Source: an uncultured Clostridia bacterium (GTDB lineage: Bacteria; Bacillota; Clostridia; UMGS1810). From it: a stretch of DNA of 37,991 nt. The stretch is from contig CAKSFP010000026.1 in assembly GCA_934454585.1 (NCBI GenBank), forward strand, positions 1 through 37,991. The letters are read 5' to 3'. Shown here one piece after another: positions 35,111-37,991 of the stretch; the first letter of the stretch is position 1; each line of letters opens with the position of its first letter. The notes below the pieces were generated by a model. The model was not told the origin of the DNA, did not search any database, and was given only the letters and a program-made list of their open reading frames with translations. Position numbers and translations under genes: made by a program.

Positions 35111-35947
35111 GACGAAACACAAACGAGCAGCGATATGAATATTTTCCCCGGCGGAAAGGGGCTTAATCAGTCTGTCGCACTTGCAAGAGCCGGTGCCGAT
35201 GTGTATCATGCCGGGTGTTTCGGCACAGACGCCGACATACTTATTGATTTGCTCGCAAAGAGCGGAGCGGATGTGTCGCTTGCAAAGCGTGTCGACACTA
35301 AAAACGGTCATGCAATTATTCAGGTGAGCGCCGACGGAGAAAACAGCATTGTTATATACGGCGGTTCAAACACAATGATTACGAAAAGCTATGTTGATGA
35401 TGTCCTCGAGAAATTTGAACAGGGAGATTTCATCTTGCTGCAAAATGAGATAAATAATGTTGATTATATAATTAAATCGGCATTTGAAAAGGGGTTAAAA
35501 GTAATTCTAAATCCGTCGCCGTTTACTCAAAATCTTAAACTTATTGATTTGAATATGCTGTCATATCTTGTTTTGAATGAAGTTGAGGCAAAAGATATGG
35601 GGATATATGACGGCGACACGGAAGAACTAAAAAAACTTTTGAGCGCATATCCGAATTTGACGGTTGTGCTTACGCTGGGCAAAAAGGGCAGTTTCCTTTG
35701 CAGCAGTGATTGCAATATTTTCTGTCCCTCGTTTAAGATTAAAACGGTGGATACAACATCTGCCGGCGATACATTTACGGGATTTTTTATCGCGATGCTT
35801 GCAAGGGGCGAAAATTATGAAAAATCGCTTAAAATCGCATCTGCCGCCGCGGCGCTTGCTGTTTCAAAGAATGGCGCCGCACCGTCCATACCCGTTTTTA
35901 ATGAAGTATTAAATTTTATCGATACATTTGATAAAAAGCAAAAATAG
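35111..35947 (+). pseudogene. Ribokinase-like PfkB sugar kinase, N-terminally truncated
   Basis: The PfkB-type kinase sequence begins abruptly with ETQTSSDMNIFPGGKGLNQS, which is normally about residue 25-45 of a ribokinase. The substrate-binding GGKGLN, the middle block ILNPSP and the ATP/catalytic block TVDTTSAGDTFTGFF are present and in order, and the frame is intact to 35947. The first beta-strand with its conserved GSxxxD substrate-binding Asp is missing. Upstream in the same frame the sequence is that of a broken GH3 gene on the other strand. ATG at 35135 could start a 270-residue protein, but no ribosome binding site precedes it and an essential strand is absent. The product is therefore probably inactive. 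In its original form it would have phosphorylated a sugar. A terminator follows at 35970-36000. Confidence 0.75.
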
Positions 35948-35969
35948 GACATTTATAAATAAGCATTTG

Positions 35970-36004
35970 CGCCGTCCGCGGAAGTTTCCCACGGGCGGCG
36001 TTTA
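35970..36004 (+). terminator. Rho-independent terminator after the ribokinase fragment
   Basis: CGCCGTCCGCGG (35970-35981) pairs with CCACGGGCGGCG (35989-36000) with one mismatch and one G-U pair and a 7-nt loop, followed by TTTATT. It lies between the plus-strand kinase fragment and the convergent AbrB-like gene and may serve both. Confidence 0.75.
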
Positions 36005-36181
36005 TTATGTTTCGGGGCACAGTTTTTTTAGTGCCGATGAGATATAAAGGAGTTTCTCATTCAGTGTCAATGTCATCAGTGACGGGTCGCCCTCACGGAT
36101 GCGCATTGTTCTGCGGATTTCTTTAGGAATGACGACTCTGCCGAGGTCGTCTATTCGCCTGACTATTCCTGTTGCTTTCAT
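36005..36181 (-). CDS. Short AbrB/SpoVT-type transition-state regulator
   Basis: This protein of 58 residues starts MKATGIVRRIDDLGRVVIPK and continues EIRRTMRIREGDP, the swapped-hairpin DNA-binding domain of AbrB-family regulators, nearly identical to the family consensus. The start at 36181 has AAGGAG about 11 nt upstream. An earlier in-frame start at 36253 would add an atypical tail. After GDP the sequence (SLMTLTLNEKLLYISSALKK) departs from the usual LEIF...GEVILKKYSPI ending, and the protein is about 20 residues or more shorter than AbrB or SpoVT. The DNA-binding part is intact, so it may still work as a dimer, but the C-terminus looks eroded or replaced. A decayed second copy of its flanks lies at 36735-36835. 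Its targets cannot be told from this window. Confidence 0.8.
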   Translation of the reverse strand: MKATGIVRRIDDLGRVVIPKEIRRTMRIREGDPSLMTLTLNEKLLYISSALKKLCPET

Positions 36182-36432
36182 ATATGAAAATCTCCTTTTT
36201 CGTTGTATTACAGAGTTATTGTTTGCAATAAGAGGCTTTTTATGTAAAGACAATTTTGGAAATGTTTGAGCAAATAAAAACGAAAAATCAGTTTGTTTTT
36301 TTACCGGTATTGTTTACAAGCTGCCGGTTCAGCAGTAGACGAAGCGGTATCTGCCCCGGGCGTCGCGTGCGGAAAAATCAATTGTATAGTGATCGATATG
36401 ATTCTCATTCCGGAGTTACGATTATACATTCA

Positions 36433-36693
36433 TGGTTAATATTGCGTTGTCCTGTAATCCCATATGTCAATGACAGAAGCGAGCATTTCGAAAATATAGG
36501 AAAATTAGCTAATCAGCATGGTTGTATTAAATATATTGAACTTATGAAATATCATCCCCTTGGGTTATCAAAAGCAAAACAAATCGGCGCAGAAACAGAA
36601 TATGATAACAGCAAATTCCTTGATAAAAGTACAGCAGAAAAATTTGCAAAAATTATTAGGATGACAACAAAAAAACCTGTAAAGGTAACATAG
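36433..36693 (+). pseudogene. C-terminal relic of a glycyl-radical enzyme activating protein
   Basis: The frame contains LILRCPVIPYVNDRSEHF, IELMKYHPLGLSKAKQIG and a helical end KFAKIIRMTTKKPV. These are the last 85 or so residues of PFL-activase-type radical SAM enzymes, which install a glycyl radical in a partner enzyme. The conserved N-terminal CxxxCxxC iron-sulfur motif and most of the barrel are missing. The upstream in-frame part (from 36256) has no recognisable similarity except a possible short piece (SDRYDSHSGVT near 36388-36420). There is no start signal. It is a gene fragment without catalytic function. Confidence 0.65.
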
Positions 36694-36734
36694 TGTCATA
36701 AAAAAATACAATAATTTAGCGCAATTTTAATCGC

Positions 36735-36835
36735 CGGCGGCGGGTATTTTTTATGTTTCGTGGTGAAAATTTTCGAGATTCGCCTAAATGCGGTTTTGTG
36801 TAAAGACATTTTTGAAAATTTTTGAGCGGATGAAA
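36735..36835. repeat. Decayed second copy of the flanks of the AbrB gene
   Basis: GGCGG...TTATGTTTCG at about 36739-36763 resembles the terminator end and 3' end of the AbrB gene (about 35994-36014). TGTAAAGACA followed by a similar 40-nt stretch (36799-36840) resembles the AbrB 5' flank (36242-36284). Only about 40 nt separate the two similar pieces here, so most of a second AbrB gene seems to have been deleted. Similarity was judged by eye and is imperfect. Confidence 0.4.
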
Positions 36836-36836
36836 C

Positions 36837-36865
36837 GAGAAAAATCCCACACTGCCGATGAGTGT
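36837..36865 (-). terminator. Possible weak terminator of the YitT gene
   Basis: On the minus strand ACACT and AGTGT (36861-36865 with 36849-36853) form a 5-bp stem with a 7-nt loop, followed by GGGATTTTTCTC. It lies just after the YitT stop at 36876. The stem is short, so efficiency is doubtful. Confidence 0.4.
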
Positions 36866-36875
36866 TTGAGTCTCA

Positions 36876-37712
36876 TTATTTGTAGATTGCAAATCCGTTT
36901 CCGACAATTTGCGATGATTCGGAAAAGATTATAAAAGCATCGGGGTCAACATCAAGTATTTTTCCCTGAAATGCCTGCGCTTCGTTTTCCTTTAATGCGC
37001 ACAAAAGCAATTGTTTGTCGTTCATGGTATATCCGCCTTCCGCGTTTATCAATGTGACTCCGCGGGGCGAAGTTGATACCAGCTTTTTTGTCAGTTCAAC
37101 GCCTTTGTCGGTCACAACAAAAGCAAGTTTCGATATGTTGAGCTTGCGTATCAGCCAATTGATTGTAAATGATGATACATACAGCGCGATGATGCCATAC
37201 AGCGCAAGACGAAATTGCCTGAAAACAATCAGCGACGAGGCTATAACAAAAAAGTCCACAAAGAGCAGCATAGTACCTATTTTAACATGGGGCATTATGT
37301 GCTGAAAAAGCCTGCCGAGTATGTCTGTTCCGCCGGTTGATGCCCCTTGTGTGAGCACAAGACCTATTCCGAGACCGTAAAAAACGGCGCCGAATATTGA
37401 TGCAAGGAAAATATCGTCCGTTATCGGCGGTATGTATGAAAATATTTGCACAAATATTGAGAGGAGTGCGGCACCGAGTATTGTATCGGCTACGAACATT
37501 TTGCCCAGGACTCCCGCGGCAATCATCAGCAGCGCTGTGTTTATCAGCGCGAAGGATAAACCGGGGGCTACGCCGATTGTATGGTAAAGGATTGTAGCAA
37601 CGCCGGATACACCTCCCCCTACTATTTTGTTGGGCGTGTAAAACACGCTTACGGCAAATGCCACAATCATTGTGCCGAATATTATTATGAAGTATTTTCT
37701 TAATTTATCCAT
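36876..37712 (-). CDS. YitT-family (DUF161/DUF2179) membrane protein
   Basis: This protein of 278 residues has five to six membrane helices in its first 190 residues (KYFIIIFGTMIVAFAVSVF onward), with the family marks NKIVGGGVSGVA and GASTGGTDILGRL. A soluble DUF2179 domain (about 190-278) includes SPRGVTLINAEGGYTMNDK. YitT proteins are widespread in Firmicutes; their transport or sensing role is not firmly known. The start at 37712 follows GGGAG and a consensus promoter at 37744-37772. The longer frame to 37811 would read through that promoter. No link to the pectin genes is evident, and it probably belongs to the chromosomal backbone. Confidence 0.9.
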   Translation of the reverse strand: MDKLRKYFIIIFGTMIVAFAVSVFYTPNKIVGGGVSGVATILYHTIGVAPGLSFALINTALLMIAAGVLGKMFVADTILGAALLSIFVQIFSYIPPITDDIFLASIFGAVFYGLGIGLVLTQGASTGGTDILGRLFQHIMPHVKIGTMLLFVDFFVIASSLIVFRQFRLALYGIIALYVSSFTINWLIRKLNISKLAFVVTDKGVELTKKLVSTSPRGVTLINAEGGYTMNDKQLLLCALKENEAQAFQGKILDVDPDAFIIFSESSQIVGNGFAIYK

Positions 37713-37743
37713 AAGCTTTTCTCCCAAACCAAAGATGTCTATA

Positions 37744-37772
37744 ATTGTATCATATGCGTAATTCGGCGTCAA
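37744..37772 (-). promoter_or_regulatory. Sigma-70 type promoter of the YitT gene
   Basis: On the minus strand TTGACG (37767-37772) and TACAAT (37744-37749) are separated by exactly 17 bp, 31 nt before the start codon. Both boxes are one base from consensus. Confidence 0.8.
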
Positions 37773-37826
37773 GTGAAAAGTATATTGTTTTTTCAAAAAT
37801 AGAGGTCGCATTTACAAATTTGGCTC

Positions 37827-37855
37827 TTGTTACGAATTTTGCGCCATAGTATAAT
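37827..37855 (+). promoter_or_regulatory. Sigma-70 type promoter of the epimerase-like gene
   Basis: TTGTTA (37827-37832) and TATAAT (37850-37855) have a 17-bp spacer, about 54 nt before the start codon at 37909. It is divergent from the YitT promoter. Confidence 0.8.
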
Positions 37856-37908
37856 TATACTGTAAAGTAAGGCTATCGGCGAAATATTTTTTCGGAGGGA
37901 AAACAATC

Positions 37909-37991
37909 ATGGATTATAAAGCATATTTAACTCAAAATGTTATACCATTTTGGCTGAAAAATGGTCTTGACCGCGAGAAGGGCGGCATCTA
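37909..37991 (+). CDS. N-acylglucosamine 2-epimerase family protein, 5' end only
   Basis: Only the first 27 codons are present; the gene runs off the right edge. The sequence begins MDYKAYLTQNVIPFW and includes GLDREKGGI, the usual opening of AGE-family (alpha/alpha)6-barrel epimerases that interconvert N-acetylglucosamine/N-acetylmannosamine or cellobiose/mannose sugars. GGAGGG lies 10 nt upstream of ATG and a consensus promoter further up. Substrate cannot be told from this fragment. Confidence 0.75.
   Translation, partial: MDYKAYLTQNVIPFWLKNGLDREKGGI

Noticed and set aside
35105..35311. Upstream half of the minus-strand open frame that continues from the GH3 tail
   Set aside because: It is antisense to the clear ribokinase sequence and has no similarity to GH3. 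Only 34745-35104 is kept as a relic.
36716..36907. Minus-strand frame of 63 codons overlapping the end of the YitT gene
   Set aside because: It has no ribosome binding site and a basic low-complexity end, and it overlaps both the YitT C-terminus and the decayed repeat.
1..37991. CRISPR arrays, tRNA or rRNA genes
   Set aside because: No regularly spaced repeats, cloverleaf-like sequences or rRNA segments were noticed anywhere on either strand when reading by eye.

Overview
The window looks like a chromosomal segment of an uncultured or gut-type Clostridia (Firmicutes) bacterium. The reasons are strong AGGAGG-type ribosome binding sites, moderate-to-low GC, S-layer homology (SLH) anchored secreted proteins, CUT1-type ABC transporter genes of the LplA/LplB/YtcP class, a membrane-bound AraC-family sensor-regulator, and AbrB-like and YitT proteins. 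The style resembles SLH-rich pectin degraders such as Monoglobus, but that placement is an inference from gene content only.

Layout. (1) Positions 1-1510 are a gene graveyard: a frameshifted IS3-family transposase running off the left edge, an N-terminal glycosidase fragment (843-1199) and a second collapsed glycosidase (1314-1490). (2) Positions 1533-12342 are a minus-strand block. From its upstream end it holds the AraC-type sensor-regulator, a cytoplasmic calcineurin-like phosphatase, a GH36/raffinose-synthase-like glycosidase, a GH105 unsaturated rhamnogalacturonyl hydrolase overlapping a lipoprotein solute-binding protein by ATGA, and a GH3 beta-glycosidase. (3) Positions 12567-34625 are a divergent plus-strand run of about 22 kb with ten tightly spaced genes: two ABC permeases, six large exported proteins with little known function or with surface-anchoring modules, an exported CE12 rhamnogalacturonan acetylesterase-like protein and a cytoplasmic GH151-like alpha-L-fucosidase. 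A perfect 20-bp inverted repeat closes the run at 34677-34726. (4) Positions 34745-36860 are a second graveyard: the C-terminal tail of a GH3 gene fused back-to-back with an N-terminally truncated ribokinase, a short AbrB-like regulator, a C-terminal relic of a glycyl-radical activase, and a decayed repeat. (5) Positions 36876-37991 carry a YitT-family membrane protein divergent from the 5' end of an N-acylglucosamine 2-epimerase-like gene.

How it works together (inference). GH105, CE12, a PL22-like seven-bladed-propeller protein, GH3, GH36 and GH151 together with a YtcQ/YteP/YtcP-like importer fit a Gram-positive polysaccharide utilisation locus for acetylated, side-chain-decorated rhamnogalacturonan-I or related pectin. 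SLH and carbohydrate-binding-like proteins would capture and trim the polymer on the cell wall. The ABC importer would bring in oligomers and the cytoplasmic glycosidases would finish them. The AraC protein, encoded divergently between the two arms, is the obvious sensor.

The least explained parts are two roughly 890-residue paralogous SLH proteins, a roughly 340-residue C-terminal module shared by two exported proteins, and a secreted PL22-like protein with extra binding domains. No tRNA, rRNA or CRISPR array was seen.
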